Origin: Pseudomonadota bacterium | Lineage (GTDB): Bacteria; Pseudomonadota; Gammaproteobacteria; DASZBR01 | NCBI GenBank assembly: GCA_021777765.1 | Contig: JAJYDF010000037.1 | Span: 1 to 35,423, forward strand | DNA length: 35,423 nucleotides | Direction of reading: 5' to 3' | Made by a program: the position numbers and the translations under genes | Notes under the pieces: model-generated | Seen by the model: the letters and a program-made list of their open reading frames with translations, nothing else | Databases searched by the model: none | Told to the model about the DNA's origin: nothing | Part shown: in pieces, positions 26,436 through 35,423 of the stretch | How positions within the stretch are numbered: the first letter of the stretch is position 1 | Layout: every line of letters begins with the position of its first letter

Positions 26436-26831
26436 ATGGCTTTATTACAAAATCAAAATAATGTATTAGCTAATCAAGTAAGCACAAACGTTGAGCCCAA
26501 TCAAACTAATACTGAACAGCTCGCGCAAGGTAGCCTTACTATTTTAGGTTCACAAAATCCAGCATCGCAACAGCAGCCTTTGGTCGATGCACCTGATATA
26601 TCATTACCAATAACTACACCAGTGACCACACCTACTATTCCGCCACAATTAAGTATTTTTGCACCAAGTAACATGCCTAATACATCTGTATCTACTACGA
26701 ATGTTAATGATTCAAATACAACAAATTCTGAAAAGAAAAGGACCAGTAATATAATTACTAAAGATGATAAAGCTGATGAGTGCGAAGATAATAACAGTAA
26801 TGAGAGAGTAAAAAAATTTAAAACATTTTAA
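26436..26831 (+). CDS. Low-complexity Asn/Thr/Pro-rich orphan ORF, possibly a 3' remnant
   Basis: The 131-aa reading is rich in Asn, Gln, Thr, Pro and Ser, then ends in a charged segment with two basic clusters (EKKRTSN and RVKKFKTF) separated by an acidic stretch, reminiscent of a bipartite nuclear-targeting signal. There is no ribosome site at the ATG, and the frame stays open upstream into the antisense of the ankyrin-like gene, where residues PRTTLISPTASSQ still look coding-like. It may be the disordered C-terminal tail of a larger protein whose 5' part has been lost. No family recognised. Confidence 0.4.
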   Translation: MALLQNQNNVLANQVSTNVEPNQTNTEQLAQGSLTILGSQNPASQQQPLVDAPDISLPITTPVTTPTIPPQLSIFAPSNMPNTSVSTTNVNDSNTTNSEKKRTSNIITKDDKADECEDNNSNERVKKFKTF

Positions 26832-27060
26832 TCAGTTATACAATAATTTATTTTAATAACCTTGTAATCACTTTGTTACATCTTATTCTTACGTTAGCGA
26901 CGTTTTTTGTTACATATACTGCCGACGTTAATCTCTGGAAAAATAATAAATAAACAAGAATCTGATTGCAATAATACTAAGGATAATAAATCTGATCATC
27001 TCCATAGCCCTAAATAACAGCTATTTTTTATTCATTATGGGATGAATACAAAAATTTAAT
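26832..27060. other. Gap between the low-complexity ORF and metN
   Basis: AT-rich, 229 bp, between convergent reading frames. I see no gene, clear terminator or member of the repeat families here. Confidence 0.4.
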
Positions 27061-28107
27061 TTAAAGGGAAGTATTATTCATATAACCAATAACATCTACT
27101 CTCACGCCCTGCTGCTGCAAATAATCTATTCCTAATTGCAAATTTGGGTGATTATTTAAAACAGCAGCAACCATTATACCGATGGTATAATTTTGAATAA
27201 ATTCTAAATTGGCTTGCAAAATATTTAATTCCAAACCGATTTTTTGAATTAAATGTGCAATTAATGGTTTTGACGCAGCATGGCCTTGGAAATAAATTCG
27301 TAGCACAGGAAAACTTTCAGATGTAATTTGTTGTGATATTCTCTGCTGTAATATCTCTGGCAATTCATATTTTAAAGAAGACTCTACAAAATGACATGCG
27401 ATGGGTGATTGTGGGTTAGTAAAGAGATTAACAACACTATTCATTTCGATTATTTTGCCGTGATCAATAACAGCAACACGATCACAGATTGATTTAACAA
27501 CATCCATCTCATGCGTAATTAACAATATGGTTAATTGCAAGCGCTTATTAATTTCTTTTAATAATGACAATATCGATTGTGTAGTATGTGGATCCAAAGC
27601 AGAGGTTGCTTCATCGCATAATAATACTTTAGGTTTGTTCACTAAGGCTCGTGCAATTGCTACACGTTGTTTTTGTCCACCGCTTAATTGTGCAGGATAA
27701 TGATCTTTTTTTTCAATCAAACCGGTCAATTCCAATAGTGGCATCACTGCGCTATCTATCTCTATCGATTTTTTTCCTTGTAATTGCAACGGTAAAGCAA
27801 TATTGCTAAAGACTGACCGTGAAGAGAGGAGATTAAAGTGTTGGAATATCATGCCAATATGTTGTCTAGCGAGACGTAATTGCGTAGCAGACATGCCCAT
27901 TAATTCCTCGCCAGCGACTCGAACAATACCCGTGGTGGGACGCTCTAATAAGTTGACTATGCGAATAAGAGTGCTTTTCCCAGCACCACTTTTTCCTATC
28001 ACGCCAACAATTTCGCCAGCGTTTACCTGTAAATCAATGTCTCGCAACGCGTGGACTTCACCTGTTGCGGCGGGGTAAATTTTATTGATTTTAATCAATT
28101 CGATCAT
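27061..28107 (-). CDS. metN: Methionine ABC importer, ATP-binding protein MetN
   Basis: Drives methionine import with MetI and MetQ. The 348-aa protein has Walker A GKSGAGKST near residue 39, the signature LSGGQKQRVAIARAL, Walker B LLCDEATSALDP, the H-loop LLITHEMDVV, and a C-terminal NIL domain (about residues 265-343) that senses methionine and inhibits transport when bound. Two ATGs are in tandem; the second (28107) is 6 nt from AGG and gives the usual MIEL start. It is on the same strand as metI and metQ but 4.1 kb away, so the operon is interrupted. Its upstream region is shared with tamA and contains a 100-bp hairpin. Confidence 0.95.
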   Translation of the reverse strand: MIELIKINKIYPAATGEVHALRDIDLQVNAGEIVGVIGKSGAGKSTLIRIVNLLERPTTGIVRVAGEELMGMSATQLRLARQHIGMIFQHFNLLSSRSVFSNIALPLQLQGKKSIEIDSAVMPLLELTGLIEKKDHYPAQLSGGQKQRVAIARALVNKPKVLLCDEATSALDPHTTQSILSLLKEINKRLQLTILLITHEMDVVKSICDRVAVIDHGKIIEMNSVVNLFTNPQSPIACHFVESSLKYELPEILQQRISQQITSESFPVLRIYFQGHAASKPLIAHLIQKIGLELNILQANLEFIQNYTIGIMVAAVLNNHPNLQLGIDYLQQQGVRVDVIGYMNNTSL

Positions 28108-28152
28108 CATTAACCTATCTGTTAATATTGCTTAAATTTTTTGTAGCACCCT

Positions 28153-28252
28153 AAAAATGTAGCCCGGATAAAGGAGCGCGAGCGACATGTTCGGGAACTC
28201 TAACATATTCCCGGACACGTCGCTCGCGCTCCTTTATCCGGGCTACATTTTT
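28153..28252. repeat. Very long hairpin (45-bp arms, 10-nt loop) between metN and tamA
   Basis: Left arm 28153-28197 and right arm 28208-28252 pair over 45 bp with two mismatches; the loop is CTCTAACATA. The core starts with GTAGCCCGGATAAAGGAGCG and its complement. Runs of A and T form the outer 6 bp. It is an element of a different family from the ~190-bp repeats but shares the GTAG..CTAC ends. It lies in the divergent promoter region; a transcript from either side would carry a very stable stem. Confidence 0.93.
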
Positions 28253-28315
28253 TGTAATTAAAAAGTTACAAATTAAAAACTATCATCTTTTTTCATATTC
28301 TAAATAGATTAATCA

Positions 28316-30037
28316 ATGAAAAAATTAATTGCATTCATTTTATTAATATCACTAATTCTTATTAGCCAAATAATAAAGGCATACACGCTCAATTATTCAA
28401 TTATAGGTATTAATAATACTGATGCGCTCCAAAATGCACTGAATAGACTCAACGTGGCTGCTGAAAACAATGGCGCACCATTATCACTCGATGACATCAA
28501 TAATTTTCAAGCCACAGCAAGTGACAATATTCAAAAAGCGTTACAACCCTATGGTTATTTCAAATCGCAAATTAGTACGCAGTTAACTCATAGCGGCGCT
28601 AATTATAGAGCGAGCTATCATGTCGTGCCTGGGCCGCAAATGCATATTACACAAATCAATCTTACGGTAACTGGTGACGGTGCAAATAATAATGTCATAT
28701 TACATTTTATAAATCACTTCCCGTTACAACAAGGACAAGTATTAAATACCCAAAAATATTTAGATGCAAAACATGCATTATTTAACACAGCATTGCAACA
28801 AGGTTATATCGCGGCATATTTTGTTCAACAACAAATATTAATTGATCTCAATAATTATACCACTGTCATTAATTTACAACTGGCAACCGGCCCGCGCTAT
28901 TATTTTGGCCCTGTTTATTATAATCAAAATCCTTTTGCCACTTCATTTTTAAATCGTTTTATACCATTTCAGCAAGGTGAACCCTACTCTACCGATCAAC
29001 TGATTAATTTCCAAAATGCGCTCAGCAATAGTAATTATTTCCAACAAATTTCAGTCAATGGTAATCCCACAAAAGCAAATAATTATCAAATTCCCGTCAC
29101 TGTCAATTTAATTCCTAAATTAGCAAATCTTTACACCTTGGGTGTTGGTTATGGAACTGATACAGGAGCACGAGCAACGATTGGTTGGGATTGGCGTCGC
29201 GCTTCTTCTTCCGGAAATTATCTTTCAACTCAATTATATATGTCACAAGTACAAGATAGTTTACAAGCAAAATATGTTATTCCTGGCGAAAACCCATTAA
29301 CAGATCAATATAATATTACGGCTGGTGCATTAACAACCAATATTAATCAAGGTAATAGCCGCACTTATCAAGTCGGTGTAAATCAAATCAAAACAATGGG
29401 TAATTGGCAACAAACCATTTCCTTAAATTATCAATTTGAACGTTATCAATTTACGGATCAACCTTATCAAAATTCAGCATTATTATTGCCAGGGATTTCT
29501 TGGTTAAATATCACCAAAAATGATCCTGTTTATCCGACACAAGGCAATCGTTTTAGTTTAAGTATTCAAGGCTCGGCTGAAGCATTATTTTCTACGACCA
29601 GTTTTATTCAAGGTGAATTACAAGATAAATACATTTTCAGTCCAACAGATGATAGTCGTGTGATTTTACGAACTGATATAGGTTACACCGTTGTCCATGA
29701 TTTTAATGCATTACCCTTATCATTACGTTTTTATGCCGGTGGCTCACAAAGTGTGCGAGGCTATGAGTATCAATCATTGGGATTACCTGACGGCGGCCGT
29801 TATTTAATTGTGGGAAGTGGAGAATATCAACATCAAATTTACGGCAATTGGAGTGGCGCAATCTTTTATGACGCAGGGAATGCATTTGATAATTTTAATC
29901 AAGGATTAGATCGCGGAGCTGGTATAGGTGTTGTGTATAAAACACCTATTGGTCCTTTCGAATTAACTTTAGGTAAAGCATATAATCTACCTGGAAACCC
30001 ACTGAAAGTGCAATTTTCTATGGGGCCTGATTTATGA
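28316..30037 (+). CDS. tamA: TamA, outer-membrane component of the translocation and assembly module
   Basis: Omp85-family protein that works with TamB in outer-membrane protein insertion and/or lipid transport to the outer membrane. The 573-aa product (E. coli TamA 577) has a signal peptide (MKKLIAFILLISLILISQIIKA), POTRA domains in residues of about 23-265, and a 16-strand barrel after that. The GGSQSVRGYEYQSLG motif is the conserved RGY element of loop 6, and the protein ends with a LPGNPLKVQFSMGPDL strand. The stop codon overlaps the tamB start (ATGA), so the two are coupled. Confidence 0.93.
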   Translation: MKKLIAFILLISLILISQIIKAYTLNYSIIGINNTDALQNALNRLNVAAENNGAPLSLDDINNFQATASDNIQKALQPYGYFKSQISTQLTHSGANYRASYHVVPGPQMHITQINLTVTGDGANNNVILHFINHFPLQQGQVLNTQKYLDAKHALFNTALQQGYIAAYFVQQQILIDLNNYTTVINLQLATGPRYYFGPVYYNQNPFATSFLNRFIPFQQGEPYSTDQLINFQNALSNSNYFQQISVNGNPTKANNYQIPVTVNLIPKLANLYTLGVGYGTDTGARATIGWDWRRASSSGNYLSTQLYMSQVQDSLQAKYVIPGENPLTDQYNITAGALTTNINQGNSRTYQVGVNQIKTMGNWQQTISLNYQFERYQFTDQPYQNSALLLPGISWLNITKNDPVYPTQGNRFSLSIQGSAEALFSTTSFIQGELQDKYIFSPTDDSRVILRTDIGYTVVHDFNALPLSLRFYAGGSQSVRGYEYQSLGLPDGGRYLIVGSGEYQHQIYGNWSGAIFYDAGNAFDNFNQGLDRGAGIGVVYKTPIGPFELTLGKAYNLPGNPLKVQFSMGPDL

Positions 30038-32979
30038 TGAGACGATTATTTCATATTTTAATAGGATTAATGCCGTTATTTTTATTAGCGAGTTTATTTT
30101 ATTGGGTCGTCATGACGCAATCGGGATTAATATTTATTACACAAATCATACCATCTTTGATACCAGGACATTTAGATATTCAAAAAGCACAAGGCTCATT
30201 AAATCATAAAATTGATTTAACAGATGTTTCCTACAACAATAATCTAATATCTTTTCGCGCAAAAAATATCGAACTGGTTTGGCAACCATTACAGTTAATA
30301 AATCACAATAATTTAACTTTTGATTTTATTATGGTTAAATCAGGCGCAATGCAAATAAATACGCTGAATTCAAAAAAATCATCAAAGTGGCTACATTATC
30401 CTTTCACTATTCAATTAAAAAAATTATTAGTGCAGCAATTTAACGTCAATTATGATCAACAGAACATCGTGCTTAATAATGCAAATTTACAAGGCAATTA
30501 CACCATTCAAAGCAATAATTACCAATTCACATGGCAGTTAGTGGCCAAGGCTCATCATTATCCTTTACAAAGCCAAGGGTCAATGAGCATTTCGCCTGAA
30601 ACAATAGTAATGCCCTATTTATTTTTACAATCTGCTGATAGCACTATAAAAGCAAATGGACTAGTTAATAATCATTGGCAAGGTCAGTGGCAAATTGATA
30701 TTAAAAATTTGCAACATTTTATACCTAATAGTACTGGGCAATTGCACAGCGTGGGAACAATCAATGGTGATCACTCTCATCCAATAATAAATGCCACTGT
30801 ATTTGCAAAACAATTACAGTATAAACAATATCAATTAAAAAACTTGCAAAGTGAATTCGTGATGGATCCCAACTTTCAAAAACCATGGCAAATTCAATTA
30901 AACGCAAATGGCTTTCAGTATAAAAAATTAATTATCGATGCCATTTCGTTACATAGCCAAAGTTCGTTAGATAAACAACAATTCCAATTACAATTACGCC
31001 AAAAAGACAAGCAATTATCATTGACATTAGCGGGCCAATTACACAATAAACAGTGGTTAGGACAATTACAACAATTCAATTTGCAATCAAAATCAGTAGG
31101 AAACTGGCAATTAAACAATCCCAACTATATTGCTCTCTCACCGAGTTATGCACAAATATCTAATGTTGTTATTCAATCACCACAAGGCAAAATTGCGTTA
31201 AATGGTGTTTGGCAAAAACAAAAATCGTGGGCAGCACAATTATTAATAGATAATTTTGCATTGAAAAATTTACAATTTTTATTACCAGAAAATGTGCAAT
31301 TACAAGGACAACTTAAATTAAATACCAGCGCCTCACAGAATTATAAACAGCCCATCGTTGCACAAGCACAACTTAATTTATCCAGTGGTTCCCTTCAATA
31401 TCCATTTAATCAACAACAACAATTACTCAATTTTCAAATGGGACTAGCGAAAATGACATTAGATAAAAAAGGATTTGCAGCGACATGGCAATTTAATCTT
31501 AATCAAAATCAAGGTATGACCGGTGATATTAATTTACCCACCTATCAAATTGGAAAACCATTATTATCACAATCATTGACAGGACATGTGCATATTATTC
31601 CTATAGCATTACAAACTTTACAACCTTTTATTCCGAATACTAAGAATTTACAAGGAACAGTGAATATTGATTCCACTTTACAAGGCACCATACAAAATCC
31701 CATCATCATGGGACAATTAAAATTACAAAACGGCCAAATCACCATTCCATCATTAAATATTACGTTAAATAATGTGCAACTCAATGCAACGGGGCAACCG
31801 AATAGCATCATTCAATATAATGGCAGCGCAAATTCAGGTGGTGGCCAAATGCAATTAACAGGGAATACCGATCTACGAAAACCAGGCTATTTCAGTGTAT
31901 TACAATTGCAAGGTAAACAATTTCTCGCCATGAATACACCCCATTATCAAATTTATGCTTCACCCCAATTAACAGTACAAATACAAAATAAAGATATTCA
32001 TTTATCGGGTAATATATTTATTCCACAAGCAACATTAGCGCCACCCGATTTTAAAAGCCAATCAATCGTATTACCGGATGATGTAGTGTTTGTTAATCAG
32101 CAAAAACCAGTTAATTCCACAGCATTTTGGAATTATTACAGTCAAATAGAATTAGATTTAGGCGATAAAATTAATGTCAATATTTTAGGATTACAAGGAC
32201 AATTATTAGGATCTATACAATTAAATGACGTCCCACAAAGACCCACTACAGCCAGCGGTACTTTATCCATTAAAAATGGTCAATACACTGCCTATGGTCA
32301 AAATTTAAATGTAGATGCAGGACGATTAATATTTACCGGTGGACCCTTAACCAATCCAGGGGTATCCATTCAAGCATCACGGCAAGTTACTACTGTAAAT
32401 ACATCAAATATTTTGTCATCCGGCGTCAGTAATTTACCCAGCACAGGTAACTCCTCAGTACCTAGCATTACTACACCATTTTTCTCACAACAAACTAACA
32501 CTAAAGTGGGCATTAATGTGCAAGGCACATTAAAAGATCCGCAAATTACCTTATTTTCTGAACCAGCAATTTTGAGTCAATCTGATATATTATCTTATTT
32601 ATTATTAAATCAACCAGCGAGTCAGGTATCCGCATCAGGCGCGCAATTATTAGCACAAGCTGCATCATCAATGAATTTAGGTGGTGGGCAATTACAACAA
32701 GTTACGCAACAATTACAAAAAACGTTTGGATTAACACAATTATCTGTCGGCACAACAACTTATTATAATCCGCAAACTGCCAGCATGATTCAAAATACAG
32801 CATTAATGGTCGGTAAAAAAATAACACCGAATTTATATATTAATTACAGCGTGGGATTAACCGCGCCGATTAATATTTTACAAATAAGTTATTTATTAAG
32901 CAGTCATTGGACTTTGCAAAGTTCAACGAGCAGTTTGGCAAATGGTATCGATTTACTGTATTCGTTTGAGCATAATTAA
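30034..32979 (+). CDS. tamB: TamB, inner-membrane-anchored AsmA-like component
   Basis: Long beta-helical protein spanning the periplasm, partner of TamA. The 981-aa product is shorter than E. coli TamB (1259 aa). One N-terminal membrane anchor (residues about 7-27) is followed by Gln/Asn/Leu-rich beta-repeat sequence and the conserved C-terminal DUF490 region, with the GTLSIKNGQYTAYGQNLNVDAGRLIFTGGP segment (near 745-775), VQGTLKDPQITLFSEP and SDILSYLLLNQP. Start overlaps the tamA stop. The shorter middle region may mean fewer beta-strand repeats. Confidence 0.94.
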   Translation: MMRRLFHILIGLMPLFLLASLFYWVVMTQSGLIFITQIIPSLIPGHLDIQKAQGSLNHKIDLTDVSYNNNLISFRAKNIELVWQPLQLINHNNLTFDFIMVKSGAMQINTLNSKKSSKWLHYPFTIQLKKLLVQQFNVNYDQQNIVLNNANLQGNYTIQSNNYQFTWQLVAKAHHYPLQSQGSMSISPETIVMPYLFLQSADSTIKANGLVNNHWQGQWQIDIKNLQHFIPNSTGQLHSVGTINGDHSHPIINATVFAKQLQYKQYQLKNLQSEFVMDPNFQKPWQIQLNANGFQYKKLIIDAISLHSQSSLDKQQFQLQLRQKDKQLSLTLAGQLHNKQWLGQLQQFNLQSKSVGNWQLNNPNYIALSPSYAQISNVVIQSPQGKIALNGVWQKQKSWAAQLLIDNFALKNLQFLLPENVQLQGQLKLNTSASQNYKQPIVAQAQLNLSSGSLQYPFNQQQQLLNFQMGLAKMTLDKKGFAATWQFNLNQNQGMTGDINLPTYQIGKPLLSQSLTGHVHIIPIALQTLQPFIPNTKNLQGTVNIDSTLQGTIQNPIIMGQLKLQNGQITIPSLNITLNNVQLNATGQPNSIIQYNGSANSGGGQMQLTGNTDLRKPGYFSVLQLQGKQFLAMNTPHYQIYASPQLTVQIQNKDIHLSGNIFIPQATLAPPDFKSQSIVLPDDVVFVNQQKPVNSTAFWNYYSQIELDLGDKINVNILGLQGQLLGSIQLNDVPQRPTTASGTLSIKNGQYTAYGQNLNVDAGRLIFTGGPLTNPGVSIQASRQVTTVNTSNILSSGVSNLPSTGNSSVPSITTPFFSQQTNTKVGINVQGTLKDPQITLFSEPAILSQSDILSYLLLNQPASQVSASGAQLLAQAASSMNLGGGQLQQVTQQLQKTFGLTQLSVGTTTYYNPQTASMIQNTALMVGKKITPNLYINYSVGLTAPINILQISYLLSSHWTLQSSTSSLANGIDLLYSFEHN

Positions 32980-32993
32980 ATTATCGTCTTGTC

Positions 32994-33044
32994 ATTCCCG
33001 CACGGGAAATATTTTTAAAAAACATTGAACTTGCAAGCGGGAAT
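32994..33044. repeat. Short inverted repeat with ATTCCCGC ends
   Basis: ATTCCCGC (32994-33001) and GCGGGAAT (33037-33044) frame a 51-bp unit; TTCCCG-CA-CGGGAA (32995-33008) is also self-complementary. It resembles the ATTCCCGC/GCGGGAAT extragenic repeats seen in many proteobacteria. It lies in the tamB-folA gap. Confidence 0.6.
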
Positions 33045-33093
33045 CTATATCCATATTAATATTGAAGTATTATTTTTAACCAAGAGGAATTAT

Positions 33094-33582
33094 ATGACTT
33101 ACATTTCAATTATTGCAGCAATGGCTAAAAATCAAGTCATAGGAAAAAATAATGCATTACCCTGGCATTTACCTGCCGATTTGAAACATTTTAAAAATGT
33201 CACCATGGGAAAATCTATTGTTATGGGGCGAAAAACTTATGAATCAATAGGAAAACCATTACCAGGAAGACAAAATATAATTATCACTGCTGATAAGAAT
33301 TATCAGGCAAATGGTTGCACCATTATTCATTCAATAGATGATGTAAAATCGAACAAAGATATACCAGAAATTTTCATCATCGGCGGCGCAGAAATTTATA
33401 AACAATTATTACCCTATACTCAAAAATTATACTTAACATTTATCGACGCTAATATCGATGGTGATAGTTATTTTCCCGAATGGCAGCAAAATCAATGGCA
33501 ATACATTTCACGAGAAAATCATTTAGCCGATGCGCAAAATAAATTTAATTATTCATTTGTGGTATTAGAAAGAAAAAATTAA
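33094..33582 (+). CDS. folA: Dihydrofolate reductase
   Basis: Reduces dihydrofolate to tetrahydrofolate with NADPH. The 162-aa product has the usual size. Trp24, Asp29 (the catalytic acid of LPWHLPADLKHFK), MGRKTYESIGKPLPGR and FIIGGAEIYKQLLP mark the active site and NADPH-binding regions. The ATG at 33094 is 5 nt after AGAGGA; the upstream in-frame ATG at 33025 would add residues from the repeat. Its 3' end overlaps the end of the convergent PQQ-like gene by 18 bp. Confidence 0.97.
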   Translation: MTYISIIAAMAKNQVIGKNNALPWHLPADLKHFKNVTMGKSIVMGRKTYESIGKPLPGRQNIIITADKNYQANGCTIIHSIDDVKSNKDIPEIFIIGGAEIYKQLLPYTQKLYLTFIDANIDGDSYFPEWQQNQWQYISRENHLADAQNKFNYSFVVLERKN

Positions 33583-34989
33583 AGTATTATTCAACCAATT
33601 GATATAGCACATCAACAACGTTGGACCCATCGAAAAGTCTCTATCATATGTTCCTGGCGTGTTTGGTGAGTTAGATAGTGTAAATACCGAAAATAGCGCT
33701 GCGAAAAAGTTAGCTTGCGTAGGGTCTGCATAATAAGTGTTGATTGCATTTAGAGCGCTATTCACACTACTGTAATCAATAAAATCTTGAATACGACAAT
33801 ATTGCAGATAGGAATTTGGATTATTCGGTGGCGGTTGAGGATGCCCGAAAAAGATGCTAACTGGAACCAAACCTTGTGCTATACAACTTTCATTCCATAT
33901 ATCCAAATTGCCAGGTCCAGTACCAAAATTTCTTTGCCACTTTAAAGCACCTGTTGACATATCAATTGCCACAATGGAATCAGATGTCATTCCTGCCGGA
34001 ACTTGGTTCGGTGCATATATCAGAGGAAGCATATGAATTTGGCCCGTTGTATAGTAGAGCTGGTGGCGTGATGGATCTACAGCCATACCCGAACCCCATA
34101 TTGAACCACCTGATAAACTGCCATTCATATTAATGCTGCCATCCGGGTTAGCGTAACCCCCTGTTGCACGCTTGTGCCAGTCTTCCTCTCCACTAGCAAC
34201 TGGTAAATTCCAATGTCGCCACAAAATCGCGCCAGTATTTTTATTAAGCGCGACGATACTTCCACGGAAAGAACAACATTTATATCCGATTGAAGAATCT
34301 GAGTCAGGAGCAGCACCTACGCCTGATTCATCTGATGAAATTCCTACATAGATTATATTTCCAAAAACAAGTGGAGACGTCGTTATGATTGCTGTCGGTT
34401 GAGCATCGACCACAGTACTCCACGCTAAACTGCCATCTGATTGATTCACTGCGATAATCATTGCCCCGTATTTTGATGCCATAAATTGTGAATGAGGTGA
34501 TGTTGGACCGGGATAATTATTGCCCAAGATAAGCAAGTTACCATCCACAGTTGGGGAATTAAACGATTCAAGAAATTGCCCAGCCAGAGAAGGATAATCA
34601 TTGACGAAATTTTTCTTCCATACTAATTGTTTAGTTTGAATATTAAATGCATATAAATTTCCACCCTTTGCATCTAAATGTGGATAACCATTTGCATCCA
34701 ATGTATAGCCTTTTTGATCCGTTGCATAAAGCATATTCCCCACAATGGTGGGCACCATATCAAAATGGCCTGCATTTAATCCCGCAGCTAAATCAATAAA
34801 TTGTAAACTGGCTACATTGCTCTTGTTAATGAGGTTACCCGATGGTAAATAACCAGAGTTTTGAACGTTATATCCATACAGTTGATTTAAGCCACCCGCA
34901 TAGGCAATGGTGATGCCTATAAAAGGTAGTATCATAAAAGCTGCGATTGCCCAATAGAGTAATCGTCGCCAAAGTTTAAAGTGTTTCAT
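33565..34989 (-). pseudogene. 3'-truncated PQQ-binding-like beta-propeller protein
   Basis: The reading encodes 474 aa starting at an ATG with GGGAG upstream (8-9 nt). A signal/anchor segment (LLYWAIAAFMILPFIGITIAYA) is followed by propeller repeats with the PQQ-dehydrogenase style A-D-x-TG-x2-W motif: NLYAFNIQTKQLVWKK, IAVNQSDGSLAWS, IVALNKNTGAILWRHW and IVAIDMSTGALKWQR. The enzymatic role (alcohol or polyvinyl alcohol dehydrogenase-like) is not certain. After YDRDFSMGPTLL, where the family continues with its last blades, the sequence changes to CYINWLNNTLIFSF and stops inside the 3' end of folA. About 100 or more residues therefore appear missing. The 5' side is next to an IS66 fragment. 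It is probably non-functional; a short functional variant cannot be ruled out. Confidence 0.75.
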
Positions 34990-35058
34990 ATTGGTTTCTC
35001 CCATTAAAATATATTGGATGGACTTATAATTATCATAATGAAATTCACAACAGTGTGA

Positions 35059-35423
35059 AGCAATGTCATAGAATTTTCTTCGCACATGCGCCATACACGC
35101 AACTTCAATGATTGCATAATCCTTTTGCAATTTCTTATATAAAATATCGTAGCCTTTGTATGCATCTGCTTGTAAATAACCACGATAGCCTCTTAGAAAT
35201 TCCATAGGTCCTGTTTGCTCTCTTGTGGGTGTGTATTGATATACTGCACAGGGTGGTGCTTTATTTCCACCACCTAAATAAATCCATAAGCGTCCTGTTT
35301 TAGTTTTTTTTCTGCCGGGTTCTAATACAGGAACGGGTGTATCATCTGTATGAATTTTCGGCGAACTCAATACATATTTTTTCATCTCATCAATAAGTGG
35401 TTTTAATTGCACGCCGCAAGCTT
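35059..35423 (-). mobile_element. IS66-family transposase fragment (continues beyond the window)
   Basis: Reading from the window edge, the frame is open through ACGVQLKPLIDEMKKYVLSS, HTDDTPVPVLEPGRKKTKTGRLWIYL, YTPTREQTGPMEFLRGYRGYLQADAYKGYDILY and VACMAHVRRKFYDIA, the central DDE domain of IS66 TnpC (first Asp in TDDTPV, second in QADAY). Recognisable sequence stops near 35059, before the third acidic residue, and the frame then continues without a stop into the PQQ-like gene. So the transposase is truncated at its 3' side within the window; its 5' part lies outside. Confidence 0.85.

Noticed and set aside
28108..28315. SAM or other methionine riboswitch ahead of metN
   Set aside because: Apart from the long hairpin I see no conserved riboswitch core, and the hairpin has no T-run.
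33025..33093. Longer folA start at 33025
   Set aside because: The additional residues come from the intergenic repeat; ATG at 33094 has AGAGGA and gives the standard DHFR N-terminus.
33565..35412. A single 615-aa fusion protein
   Set aside because: The first part is IS66 transposase starting before the window and the second has its own ATG, ribosome site and signal segment, so the joined frame is a chance fusion.

Overview
The window looks like a chromosomal segment from an AT-rich gammaproteobacterium, most likely a member of the Legionellales (Legionella, Coxiella or Berkiella-like). Supporting signs are an Lpg1974-type major outer-membrane protein, several orphan proteins that resemble host-interaction proteins (ankyrin-like, low-complexity, or with terminal membrane segments), a classical initiator tRNA-rimP-nusA-infB-rbfA-truB block, and many short palindromic intergenic repeats. 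Taxonomy is inferred from gene content only.

Layout. Positions 1-8513 hold a [NiFe]-hydrogenase locus on the + strand: the end of hypD, hypE, then four structural subunits in the beta-gamma-delta-alpha order of group 3b (NAD(P)-linked, sulfhydrogenase-type) enzymes, and the endopeptidase that matures the large subunit. The locus is cut into blocks by a family of ~190-bp repeats and by an unrelated 491-aa orphan gene sitting between the gamma and delta subunits. Positions 8669-11050 (- strand) carry an orphan membrane-associated protein and a hipBA toxin-antitoxin pair with two operator-like dyads. A short-chain dehydrogenase gene (+) follows. Positions 12201-18561 (- strand) are the translation/transcription block: initiator tRNA with its own promoter and two terminators, then rimP, nusA, infB, rbfA and truB, with short palindromic repeats in two of the gaps. 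Positions 18894-21022 (+) encode the outer-membrane protein and an inner-membrane protein.

Positions 21308-28107 contain the methionine ABC importer, but its operon is split: metI and metQ lie at 21.3-22.9 kb and metN at 27.1-28.1 kb, all on the - strand, with about 4.1 kb of foreign-looking material between them (a repeat element, an acyltransferase-3 gene, an ankyrin-like gene broken by a stop codon, and a low-complexity ORF). A very long perfect-like hairpin lies between metN and the divergent tamA-tamB pair (outer-membrane protein assembly/translocation). folA follows. The window ends in a decayed region where a 3'-truncated PQQ-propeller gene is fused in frame to an IS66 transposase fragment.

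The most notable observations are: (1) a repeat family with a fixed two-tier symmetric design (outer inverted repeats, ~79-bp spacing, central dyad) whose inner arms show paired base changes between copies, three copies being inside the hydrogenase locus; (2) the orphan gene bracketed by those repeats within the hydrogenase operon; (3) the split metNIQ operon; (4) the interrupted ankyrin-like gene. I did not find a CRISPR array, a prophage or a clearly new multi-gene defence system.
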